64,000 nucleotides of DNA from Thalassomonas sp. M1454 (GTDB lineage Bacteria > Pseudomonadota > Gammaproteobacteria > Enterobacterales > Alteromonadaceae), in the NCBI RefSeq assembly GCF_007097525.1, contig NZ_VKDD01000002.1:248001-312000 (forward strand). Reading direction: 5' to 3'. This document shows positions 34,684-42,568 of this stretch, piece by piece. How positions within the stretch are numbered: the first letter of the stretch is position 1; the number at the start of each line of letters is the position of its first letter. A program made the position numbers and the translations under genes. The notes below the pieces were generated by a model. The model saw only the letters and a program-made list of their open reading frames with translations. It had not been told where the DNA came from and did no database searches.

Positions 34684-35571
34684 ATGTTAAATAATAAATG
34701 GTTGCACACATTTTATGTTTTGGTTGAAGTAGGGCACTTCACTAAAACTGCTAAGAAGCTTTTTATGACTCAACCAGGAGTTAGTCAGCATATAGGCAAG
34801 TTGGAGGCACAACTTGATGTAGCTCTGATAAACCGTATAGGTAAAAGCTTTGAGTTAACAGAAGCTGGTAAAACCTTATACGAATTTGTAAAGCAGCAAA
34901 AGCAGCAAGAACAAATTCTTAAAACGAACATTAAAGAAGACTCCGAACATAAGGGTATGTGTACTCTTGCTTGCTCTGGTGCTGTTGTTACCCAAATTTA
35001 TCCTCATTTACTGTCTCGACAAGCCCAATACCTTGAACTGTCTATTCATATACAAGCTGACTCTAACCAAGGGATTATTGATAAAATTATTAGCAATAAA
35101 ATTGATTTAGGTGTTGTCAGTCAGCAATTTGCTGCAAGCGAACTGCACTTTGAAAAAATTGCTAATCAACCTTTTTGTTTGATCCTTCCTGCAAGTTATA
35201 AAAATAAAAAAGTGAGTTTTAACGATTTGCTTAGTTTAGGTTTTATTAATCACCCTGATGGGCACCAATATGCTGAGCGGTTGTTATCGGCAAACTTTAA
35301 AGGTGAATTTAAAAGTATAAGTGAGATCAAGCAAAGTGGTTTTGTTAATCAATTAAACCAAATTTTATTACCGGTAGCATTTGGCCTTGGTTTTACTGTT
35401 TTGCCAGAGTTTGCTGTTAAGCAGTTTAATGAGCCAAATAAGCTATATACCTTACCATTAAATAATTCTATTAGTGATGATTTATACTTGGTCCATAAGG
35501 CGAATAAAGATTTACCTAAGCGCTACAATTGGCTTAAGCTCAATATTGGGAAGTTTTTAACTGTGAGTTAG
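34684..35571 (+). CDS. LysR-family transcriptional regulator
   Basis: 295 residues from the ATG at 34684 (a TTG at 34657 is in frame but unlikely). HTH: WLHTFYVLVEVGHFTKTAKK, then MTQPGVSQHIGKLEAQL, and LTEAGKTLYEF. The effector domain follows (CSGAVVTQIYPHL; LPVAFGLGFTVLPE). It is downstream of the VOC gene in the same direction, not divergent. Target unknown. The right inverted repeat lies 42 bp after its stop. Confidence 0.88.
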   Translation: MLNNKWLHTFYVLVEVGHFTKTAKKLFMTQPGVSQHIGKLEAQLDVALINRIGKSFELTEAGKTLYEFVKQQKQQEQILKTNIKEDSEHKGMCTLACSGAVVTQIYPHLLSRQAQYLELSIHIQADSNQGIIDKIISNKIDLGVVSQQFAASELHFEKIANQPFCLILPASYKNKKVSFNDLLSLGFINHPDGHQYAERLLSANFKGEFKSISEIKQSGFVNQLNQILLPVAFGLGFTVLPEFAVKQFNEPNKLYTLPLNNSISDDLYLVHKANKDLPKRYNWLKLNIGKFLTVS

Positions 35572-35613
35572 AAAGTATGGAAAGAGGCATAGGAGAGAAT
35601 AAAATGAGCAGGG

Positions 35614-35639
35614 TTTCAAGTTGATCTGACCCTCTTGAT
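35614..35639 (-). repeat. 26-bp repeat, right inverted copy
   Basis: Exact reverse complement of 34091-34116. The two copies bracket 1497 bp containing the VOC and LysR genes. Confidence 0.9.
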
Positions 35640-35656
35640 TTTTGGTAAATTTTAAG

Positions 35657-35690
35657 CAAAAAAAAAGGTAAAACCTAAGTTCTACCTTTA
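35657..35690 (-). terminator. terminator of the cold-shock gene
   Basis: On the minus strand AAAGGTA and TACCTTT (plus 35683-35689 and 35664-35670) form a stem followed by nine T residues (35658-35666 on plus as A). Confidence 0.85.
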
Positions 35691-35727
35691 TCATCAAACC
35701 AGTTTAAACTGGCATACTCATTTAAAA

Positions 35728-35934
35728 TTAAAGAGCTTTGATGTTTTCAGCTTGAGGACCTTTTTGACCTTGAGTTACAGTGAACTCAACTTTTTGGCCT
35801 TCAGCTAAAGTTTTGAAACCTTCGCCAACGATTGAACGGAAGTGAGCGAAAACGTCAGGACCATTTTCTTGCTCGATAAAACCAAAACCTTTAGCTTCGT
35901 TGAACCATTTTACTGTACCAGTTGTAACAGACAT
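35728..35934 (-). CDS. cold-shock protein, CspA family
   Basis: 68 residues, a single cold-shock domain with RNP1 KGFGFI and RNP2 VFAHF, starting [13 protein letters not shown]. Binds single-stranded RNA/DNA as an RNA chaperone. AGGA lies 8 nt before the ATG. A strong predicted promoter about 155 bp upstream gives a 5' untranslated leader of about 147 nt, like the long thermosensitive leader of E. coli cspA. Which paralogue it is cannot be told. Confidence 0.95.
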   Translation of the reverse strand: MSVTTGTVKWFNEAKGFGFIEQENGPDVFAHFRSIVGEGFKTLAEGQKVEFTVTQGQKGPQAENIKAL

Positions 35935-36081
35935 ATTAATTTCCTATGTATTTAAGAGTAATTTGAGTCTTCAATATGAAGACAATTTTTGGAAGCACAC
36001 TATATTACTTATAAACACATCGCGATATCTGTAAAGGTATCGATTTAGCAAAGATAAATATTTTGTAGAACTTTCAATTCG
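35935..36081 (-). promoter_or_regulatory. long 5' leader of the cold-shock gene
   Basis: Predicted untranslated leader of about 147 nt. It can form a GTCTTCA/TGAAGAC triloop hairpin (35967-35983) and a CGATA/TATCG stem near 36010-36030. Long structured leaders control cspA-type mRNAs by temperature. I could not identify a clear cold box. Confidence 0.5.
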
Positions 36082-36087
36082 AGAGTC

Positions 36088-36115
36088 ATTATATAGAGGA
36101 CTAAGCCCAAGTCAA
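36088..36115 (-). promoter_or_regulatory. sigma-70 promoter of the cold-shock gene
   Basis: Minus strand TTGACT (36115-36110), 16-bp spacer, TATAAT (36093-36088). A near-consensus match. The remaining ~150 bp up to the thioesterase gene show no other feature. Confidence 0.75.
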
Positions 36116-36264
36116 TAGAATTTTGGTTATGTTAATTAATATAATCAAAATTACATTTTTAATTACTTGTATTTTATCAACTAAAATTTATTACAAGAAA
36201 GTGTAGTAATTTGTAATAACAATTTTTTAATACCTTTTTGATGAAATAATGGCCTTTAAAGTCG

Positions 36265-36744
36265 CTATTTTGGCACGTATATCTGCATTTCTTCACTAAT
36301 TTGCTTACGCATTTCCATTAGTTTTTTAGCTGTTTCGTACTGCTTAATATCTTCTTCACTTTCTGGTTGCCACTGTGGAATACCAACCGGTTGGCCAGAT
36401 TCATCAACCGCAACCATGATTACGATACAATGTGTGGTTAAACGACGGTTCATTGATTTAGGGTCGCATGCGAATACTTCAAGCGCTATATGCATAGAAG
36501 AATTTCCGGTATAAATGACCTTAGCATTTACTTCAACTAAGTTTCCAACGTGAATAGGGGCAACAAATCTAATGCCACCAGCATAGGCCGTAACACAATA
36601 TCTACTACTCCAGCCCGCTGAACAAGCATAAGCAGCTAAATCTATCCATTTCATTACTGCGCCGCCATGCACCTTTCCACCAAAATTTACATCTTGTGGC
36701 TCAGCTAAAAATCTTAAGGTTAAATCTCTTTGCGGTTTATTCAT
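36265..36744 (-). CDS. acyl-CoA thioesterase (hot-dog, YciA/ACOT type)
   Basis: 159 residues. Hot-dog thioesterase signature RFLAEPQDVNFGGKVHGGAVMKWID (residues about 10-34) with the conserved N, G and D, then AYAGGIRFVAPIHVGNLVEV. It hydrolyses acyl-CoAs in the cytoplasm. Minus strand between hutD and the cold-shock gene, with 79 nt to hutD. Product specificity is unknown. Confidence 0.88.
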   Translation of the reverse strand: MNKPQRDLTLRFLAEPQDVNFGGKVHGGAVMKWIDLAAYACSAGWSSRYCVTAYAGGIRFVAPIHVGNLVEVNAKVIYTGNSSMHIALEVFACDPKSMNRRLTTHCIVIMVAVDESGQPVGIPQWQPESEEDIKQYETAKKLMEMRKQISEEMQIYVPK

Positions 36745-36823
36745 TTTATCCTCTGTGCACTCTTATAAGTTGTTTTTCTACTCAGGACTAAGTTGAGTAA
36801 TTACTTTAATTTAACATACTATG

Positions 36824-37432
36824 CTATAAATCATTGAAATGAACAACGATCAATTCAGTTCCGGTAACTTTATATTGCTGTTTTTTTATATTATTAAGCT
36901 CTATTAAATGTCCTGGTCGAATAATATGCTCAGTGTTAAGTGCGTCGCTGATGGTTATATTTGAATGTGTCGGATAAATAAAACAGCGAGAACATGCGTC
37001 TATTATATAGCTAGTTTGTGCTTTTATAGTATGAATCGATAACTGGTGTTTTTTGTCGTTATGGATGACATTAAAGTCAGTAATAGTGCCATTTAACAGT
37101 TTGCCAAAGGTTTTAGCATCGCCGTCAAATGTCGCATAACTTAATTTATCCTTTAATGTGTGGCTAAGAATTTGATTACCCTGAAGATCACACAGTGAAT
37201 TTTTATCGTAGCTAAGCTCAATACCTGTACCACTTAATAAAAATAAGTTACGTTGCAAACCACTAAAATTTGAAAACAAACCGTCTTCACTTACTGTGGC
37301 AATACTAAGTCGATAGCTAAAATTATTTAAGTCGCCATTGTCATTGATGGCAAGCTCTATGGTTTTACCTTTACCATTTTTCCAAGGCGTAGTTTTAAAT
37401 TGTTCAGGGGAGGTTATTTTCATAGTATCCAT
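36824..37432 (-). CDS. HutD/Ves family cupin-like protein
   Basis: 202 residues. Family marks: TTPWKNGKGKTIELAI near residues 14-29, YRLSIATVSEDGLFSNFSG, and FLLSGTGIEL, in a double cupin-like fold. HutD is linked with histidine use and E. coli Ves with cold, but no hut genes are here, so function is open. GGTGA lies 5 nt before the first ATG. An ACCGATCGGT palindrome (37439-37448) lies just upstream of the start. Confidence 0.85.
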   Translation of the reverse strand: MDTMKITSPEQFKTTPWKNGKGKTIELAINDNGDLNNFSYRLSIATVSEDGLFSNFSGLQRNLFLLSGTGIELSYDKNSLCDLQGNQILSHTLKDKLSYATFDGDAKTFGKLLNGTITDFNVIHNDKKHQLSIHTIKAQTSYIIDACSRCFIYPTHSNITISDALNTEHIIRPGHLIELNNIKKQQYKVTGTELIVVHFNDL

Positions 37433-37604
37433 TTATTCACCGATCGGTTTACAAACTTATCGAATAAGTTTATTAAGAAAGTAGAGTATATCGGCAAAAC
37501 TTACTGTAAGTAACATTATATCAAAGATATTAGTAACGATATTCTCAGTCATTAATGATACTCTAAGTTAACTATTTAGAATCGGCTAATACACGTTTTC
37601 GGCT

Positions 37605-39560
37605 ATGCAATCACATCAATTATTAAAACAATACTTTGGATTTAACGACTTTCGTCCAGGACAGCAACAAGTTGTTGAGCATATTTTATCAGGTCAAAGT
37701 GCTGCAGCTATTTTTCCTACAGGCTCAGGTAAATCGCTATGTTATCAACTGCCAGCAATCGCTCTGCCGCATTTAACGTTAGTTATATCGCCACTTCTTG
37801 CTTTAATGCAAGATCAACTGGAGTTTTTACAGGCACGTGGTATTGCCGCAGCAAGTATCGATTCGATGCAATCAAAAGAGCAAAGCCAACAAGTAATGCA
37901 TGGCGTGCGCTCTGGTGAGATTAAAATTTTAATGATTTCCGTTGAACGTTTAAATAACGAGCGCTTTCGTCAATTTTTACAACAAATTCCAATATCATTA
38001 TTGGTCGTAGATGAAGCCCATTGTATCTCAGAGTGGGGCCATAATTTTCGCCCAGACTATTTAAAACTGCCAAAATATAAAAAGCAGTTTAACATTGCAC
38101 AAACCTTGTTGCTTACCGCCACTGCAACTGAAAAAGTTATTGCTGATATGGGCAATAAGTTTGCTATCTCTGATGAAAATATTACCTTAACTGGTTTTTA
38201 TCGAAATAACTTAAATCTGCATGTACAAGGCATTAGCCAAGCAGATAAAGATAACTATTTAGCCCATTGGCTTAACGATAAAACTGAGCAAGCTGGGATT
38301 GTCTACGTTACTTTGCAGCAAACTGCCGAAGAGGTGGCACGAACCTTATCAGCGAAAGGCTATCAGGCTAAGGCATATCATGCCGGTATGGACAGCGAGC
38401 TAAGACAATCGATTCAACAAGATTTCATGAGCGGTAAGGTTAACCTCATTGTTGCAACGATTGCCTTTGGTATGGGCATAGATAAAAGTGATATTCGATT
38501 TGTTGTTCATTATGACTTACCTAAATCTATTGAAAATTACGCGCAAGAAATAGGTAGAGCAGGGCGTGACGGTTATCAATCAGAATGCTTAGTACTAGCG
38601 AATTATGACAACCTGAATATTTTAGAAAACTTTGTTTATGCTGACACGCCAGAAGAAACAGCCATTAGTTATGTTATAAATGAAATTCACAATGTTACAA
38701 AAGCCCAGTCGCAATCCTCTTTGAGTAAAGCAAATCAATGGGAAGTGGTGCTTAATAGTTTATCAAGCCAGTCAAATATACGCTTACTTAGTTTAAAAAC
38801 ATTATTGGTATATTTAGAGCTAGCCGGATTAATAAAACCTGCTTACAGCTATTTTGCTGAGTATAAATTTAAACTAAAAGGCAGCGAATCAGACTTAATC
38901 AATAACTTTAGCGGTGAAAGACAAACCTTTATTAAAGCCATATTTGACTCATCAGATAAAGCCAAAATATGGTATACGATCAATTTTGAGAAGCTGCAGC
39001 AGCTCTACCCAAGTGAAAGAAACCGAGTGATAAGTGCCATTGAATATTTTGATGAAAAATCATTAATTGAGCTACAGTCAAAACAGATGACTGAAGTGTA
39101 TCAAGTTAATCCCAACCTAATAGATTTAGCAGGTTTACAGGCAAAAGTTTATACTCAGTTTAAACATAAAGAAGCCAGTGAAATTGCTCGTATTGAGCAT
39201 TTGCTTGCCTTTTTTGCTTCAAATACATGTTTAAGTCTTCAGCTAGCGCATTACTTTAGTGATAATCGTTTACAGCAACCTTGTGGTCATTGCTCTGTTT
39301 GTTTAGGACATGTTGCACAAATGCCGCCTGTTATTACATTAAAACCGCTTACGGAATTTAACTTTAATGAATACGCACAAGAGATTATTAGCAAGCTAGG
39401 GCAGCAAACCTCGGCAACGCTCGTTAGTCGTTTTTTATGTGGCTTAACTACTCCAATATTTACTAAATTACGGGTCCGTAAACTTAAAGGCTTTGCTGTA
39501 TTCGAGCATTATCGTTATGGCGAAGTGCTTAATTGGGTACAAACAAACTTGGGCAATTAG
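37605..39560 (+). CDS. recQ: RecQ-family ATP-dependent DNA helicase
   Basis: 651 residues. Superfamily 2 motifs: FRPGQQQVV, Walker A PTGSGKS (38-44), DEAHCISEWGHNFRPDY (DEAH at 136-139), LTATAT, and GRAGRDGYQSECLVL. A zinc-binding cluster (late Cys, then PCGHCSVC) marks the RQC region. I see no clear HRDC domain at the end, so this may be a RecQ paralogue rather than the classical RecQ. 3'-5' helicase in repair and recombination. It stands alone, divergent from hutD. Confidence 0.88.
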   Translation: MQSHQLLKQYFGFNDFRPGQQQVVEHILSGQSAAAIFPTGSGKSLCYQLPAIALPHLTLVISPLLALMQDQLEFLQARGIAAASIDSMQSKEQSQQVMHGVRSGEIKILMISVERLNNERFRQFLQQIPISLLVVDEAHCISEWGHNFRPDYLKLPKYKKQFNIAQTLLLTATATEKVIADMGNKFAISDENITLTGFYRNNLNLHVQGISQADKDNYLAHWLNDKTEQAGIVYVTLQQTAEEVARTLSAKGYQAKAYHAGMDSELRQSIQQDFMSGKVNLIVATIAFGMGIDKSDIRFVVHYDLPKSIENYAQEIGRAGRDGYQSECLVLANYDNLNILENFVYADTPEETAISYVINEIHNVTKAQSQSSLSKANQWEVVLNSLSSQSNIRLLSLKTLLVYLELAGLIKPAYSYFAEYKFKLKGSESDLINNFSGERQTFIKAIFDSSDKAKIWYTINFEKLQQLYPSERNRVISAIEYFDEKSLIELQSKQMTEVYQVNPNLIDLAGLQAKVYTQFKHKEASEIARIEHLLAFFASNTCLSLQLAHYFSDNRLQQPCGHCSVCLGHVAQMPPVITLKPLTEFNFNEYAQEIISKLGQQTSATLVSRFLCGLTTPIFTKLRVRKLKGFAVFEHYRYGEVLNWVQTNLGN

Positions 39561-39713
39561 CTCTATTAATTGCACGAAGTTATTAATTTATTTGCCCTTT
39601 TACATTATTACTCTAGATTTAAAGGTGAGTATTTGGCAGAATCGCGCCTTAGTTTCTGCGTATATTAAATAAACAGCATAAATCGAATCATTCTAACCAA
39701 ACGAGATAACACA

Positions 39714-41102
39714 TTGAGCCAATCAAAATTTTCAACTTTAGGTTTAAAACCTGAATTAATAAGCAACCTTGAATCATTAGGCTATAACGAAATGACGCCT
39801 ATTCAAGCTCAAAGTTTACCTGATATCATCAGCGGTAAAGATGTTATTGGCCAAGGCAAAACCGGTTCAGGTAAAACCGCCGCGTTTGGTTTAGGTATGC
39901 TGCAAAAATTAGAGGTGAAACGTTTTCGGGTTCAGTCATTAGTATTATGTCCTACGCGTGAACTTGCTGATCAAGTAGCTAAGGAGATCAGAAAGCTCGC
40001 TCGTGCAATTCATAATATTAAAGTATTAACTTTATGTGGTGGTATGCCATTTGGTCCTCAAATCGGTTCATTAGAGCATGGCGCGCATATCATTGTTGGC
40101 ACTCCAGGGCGTATTGAAGAGCACGTGATAAAAGGTACTTTAAATTTAGAAAACCTAAACTTGTTGGTACTTGATGAAGCCGACAGAATGCTTGATATGG
40201 GCTTTCAACCAGCCCTTGATAACATCGTAAAACACTCTCCAGAAGATCGCCAAACCTTATTGTTTAGTGCCACATTCCCGAACCGTATTAAACAAATTTC
40301 TGAACGAATCATGACTAAGCCAACTATGGTAAAAGTTGAATCTCGTCATGAAGAAAGCTCTATTTCGCAGCATTTTTATAAAGTTGCCGACAATGAAGAG
40401 CGTATACAAGCGTTACGTTTGTTATTATTAGAGCACCAACCAGAGTCTTGTGTGGTATTTTGTAATACCAAAAAAGATGCGCAAATAGTGGCGAGTACTT
40501 TAGTTAATTATGGCTTTAGCACGTTAGAGTTACATGGTGATTTAGAGCAAAGAGACCGAGATCAAACTTTAGTTCGTTTTGCCAATAAAAGCGCTAATAT
40601 CTTAGTTGCAACCGATGTAGCAGCGCGTGGTTTAGATATCGACGCTCTTGATTGTGTGATCAACTTCCATATAGCACTCGACAGTGAAGTTCATATTCAC
40701 CGCATAGGCCGTACAGGGCGTGCAGGTAGTAAAGGTATTGCTTGTTCGTTATTTAGTGAACAAGAAGGCCACAAGGTTGCATTGCTTGAAGACTATCTTG
40801 ATAGAAAAATAGTGGCTGAAACTTTACCTGATTTTAATACCTTAAGTAATCCGGTTATGCGCCCAGATATGATCACTATTCAAATTGATGGTGGTAAGCG
40901 TGATAAAGTGCGCCCGGGGGATATTTTAGGTGCGTTAACCGGCGATAAAGGCATTAAAGGTGACCAAGTAGGTAAAATCAACGTGTCTCAAAACTTCTCT
41001 TATGTTGCAATAAAACGTGCAGCCCACAAAGTAGCTTTTAAAAAGTTAGAACAAGGTAAACTTAAAGGTAGAAAGTTTAGAGTTCGTGTTATTCGCGGCT
41101 AG
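39714..41102 (+). CDS. dbpA: ATP-dependent RNA helicase DbpA
   Basis: 462 residues with TTG start. DEAD-box motifs: GQGKTGSGKTAA, PTRELADQV, LDEADRMLDMGF, SATFP, and HRIGRTGRAG. The C-terminal 75 residues (ITIQIDGGKRDKVRPGDIL onward) are the DbpA RNA-binding domain that recognises 23S rRNA hairpin 92. Acts in 50S assembly. It is a single gene with a weak hairpin (41119-41154) after the stop. Confidence 0.93.
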   Translation: MSQSKFSTLGLKPELISNLESLGYNEMTPIQAQSLPDIISGKDVIGQGKTGSGKTAAFGLGMLQKLEVKRFRVQSLVLCPTRELADQVAKEIRKLARAIHNIKVLTLCGGMPFGPQIGSLEHGAHIIVGTPGRIEEHVIKGTLNLENLNLLVLDEADRMLDMGFQPALDNIVKHSPEDRQTLLFSATFPNRIKQISERIMTKPTMVKVESRHEESSISQHFYKVADNEERIQALRLLLLEHQPESCVVFCNTKKDAQIVASTLVNYGFSTLELHGDLEQRDRDQTLVRFANKSANILVATDVAARGLDIDALDCVINFHIALDSEVHIHRIGRTGRAGSKGIACSLFSEQEGHKVALLEDYLDRKIVAETLPDFNTLSNPVMRPDMITIQIDGGKRDKVRPGDILGALTGDKGIKGDQVGKINVSQNFSYVAIKRAAHKVAFKKLEQGKLKGRKFRVRVIRG

Positions 41103-41247
41103 AGCTCTATTAACCAGTTCAAGGCAGGGATTGTTTTATCTACCTCTGTCTTGATGCAAATACTTGCTATTATTCCATTAAGCATTATTTATGCTATCCT
41201 CAAAAGACAATGTTAATAATATATTACAACAACTTTGAGGATTAACC

Positions 41248-41613
41248 ATGAAACCAATCTTATTACTGTTAACTGTTTTCAGTTTTGCTAGTGTTGCCAG
41301 TGAGCCTTTATCTCCACTTGAAGTTAAAGAAGTACAGAAGTTACTTGCTGAGGCAGCAAGTAAAGCTAAGTATGTGGATGAAATTTGTGAAATGCCTATC
41401 AGCGCTGAAAAATTTAAGGAACTATCTAAGATTAAAGCATTCAGTGAAGGTTATGAAACTATTGAAGGCATTAGTTGGGAAGCGGTTAAGGATATAGCCC
41501 TTAAAGAATATGATGAGTTGAAAAAACAAGCGCCAGATGGCCAATATTGTGATAAATATTTAGCAGACTTAAAAGGTAACTACCGCTTTTTAAAAGATAC
41601 CAGCGGTAAGTAA
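41248..41613 (+). CDS. hypothetical exported small protein
   Basis: 121 residues with a Sec signal (FSFASVAS-EPL) and GAGG about 8 nt before the ATG. The mature protein is charged and helical, with two cysteines (DEICEMP and GQYCDKY) about 50 residues apart that could form a disulfide. I do not recognise the family. It is followed by its own terminator and converges on tcdA. Confidence 0.7.
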   Translation: MKPILLLLTVFSFASVASEPLSPLEVKEVQKLLAEAASKAKYVDEICEMPISAEKFKELSKIKAFSEGYETIEGISWEAVKDIALKEYDELKKQAPDGQYCDKYLADLKGNYRFLKDTSGK

Positions 41614-41636
41614 AGTTTATCAATGCAAGATAAAGT

Positions 41637-41670
41637 AAAGGCAGATAGTAATTATCTGCCTTTCTTGTTT
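41637..41670. terminator. bidirectional terminator, hypothetical gene / tcdA
   Basis: AAAGGCAGATA (41637-41647), loop GTAAT, TATCTGCCTTT (41653-41663). T-rich on the plus side (TTTCTTGTTTT) and usable on the minus side. Confidence 0.85.
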
Positions 41671-41694
41671 TAAGCGGTTTACAAGTCCGTATTG

Positions 41695-42483
41695 TTATTT
41701 TCGCTGCTTTTTAGCAATATATTTTGTCATCGTCTTACTTACAGCAAAAAAAGCAAAACTAGCCGTTACATGCGTTGCTGCGCCAAAACCACCACTACAA
41801 TCTAAACGCATAGCGCCATCATTACTTTGCTTGGCTAAGCAAACTTCGCCATCGTTTTTCGGATAAATAAGTTGTTCAGTAGAAAACACCGCATCGATAG
41901 AAAACTTTCTCTTTACATTGCGAGGGAAGTTGTAATCTCGGCGTAATTGATTTTTTACCTTAGCAAGTAAAGGATCTTGATAGGTTTTACTTAGATCGCT
42001 AATTTCTATTTTAGTTGGATCTATTTGTCCACCGGCACCGCCTATAGTGACCATTGGCAACTTCTGGCGTTTACAATGTGCAATTAACGCAGTTTTTACC
42101 CGAACTGAGTCTATGGCATCAACCACATAGTCAAATTCACTAGTGATAAGCTCACTAAGGTTTTCCATAGTAATAAAGTCTTCAACTTCATTAACAATAC
42201 AGTCAGGGTTTATTTGTTTAATACGCTCAGCCATTACCTCTACTTTGCTTTCGCCAATGGTATCGGCAAGGGCATGGATTTGGCGGTTAGTATTGGTTAT
42301 ACATATATCATCTAAATCAATTAAGGTTATTTGACCAACGCCATTACGGGCAAAGGCTTCAGCAACCCAAGAGCCAACGCCACCTATGCCAATAACGCAA
42401 AAGTGTGCTTGTTGAATATGTTTAGCACCATTAACGCCATATAAGCGTTCAATACCACCAAAACGTAATTGATAATCTGACAT
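41695..42483 (-). CDS. tcdA: tRNA threonylcarbamoyladenosine dehydratase TcdA (CsdL)
   Basis: 262 residues, E1-like fold. Nucleotide loop VIGIGGVGSWVAEAFARNG (about 31-49), LIDLDDICITNTNRQ, and DAIDSVRVKTALI. It cyclises t6A to ct6A at position 37 of ANN-decoding tRNAs. In E. coli it lies with csdA-csdE; here the desulfurase-SufE fusion is 8 kb away on the other strand. A 29-bp palindrome lies 40 bp upstream. Confidence 0.93.
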   Translation of the reverse strand: MSDYQLRFGGIERLYGVNGAKHIQQAHFCVIGIGGVGSWVAEAFARNGVGQITLIDLDDICITNTNRQIHALADTIGESKVEVMAERIKQINPDCIVNEVEDFITMENLSELITSEFDYVVDAIDSVRVKTALIAHCKRQKLPMVTIGGAGGQIDPTKIEISDLSKTYQDPLLAKVKNQLRRDYNFPRNVKRKFSIDAVFSTEQLIYPKNDGEVCLAKQSNDGAMRLDCSGGFGAATHVTASFAFFAVSKTMTKYIAKKQRK

Positions 42484-42522
42484 GTAAAATTAACCCTAGT
42501 AAAAAACGCCGCCATTATAACC

Positions 42523-42551
42523 AAAATCAAGGTGTCTGACACCTTGATTTT
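42523..42551. repeat. 29-bp perfect palindrome (GGTGTC-T-GACACC core), copy 2
   Basis: AAAATCAAGGTGTC (42523-42536) and GACACCTTGATTTT (42538-42551), exact arms around a T. Same core as 4555-4579. It lies 17 bp after the end of the RND permease gene and could act as its terminator. Confidence 0.85.
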
Positions 42552-42568
42552 AATTTGATCAAAGTAGG

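Noticed and set aside
34091-35639. Insertion sequence or composite transposon around VOC-LysR
   Set aside because: No transposase gene and no target duplication visible; only 26-bp inverted repeats. Reported as a finding, not as a mobile element.
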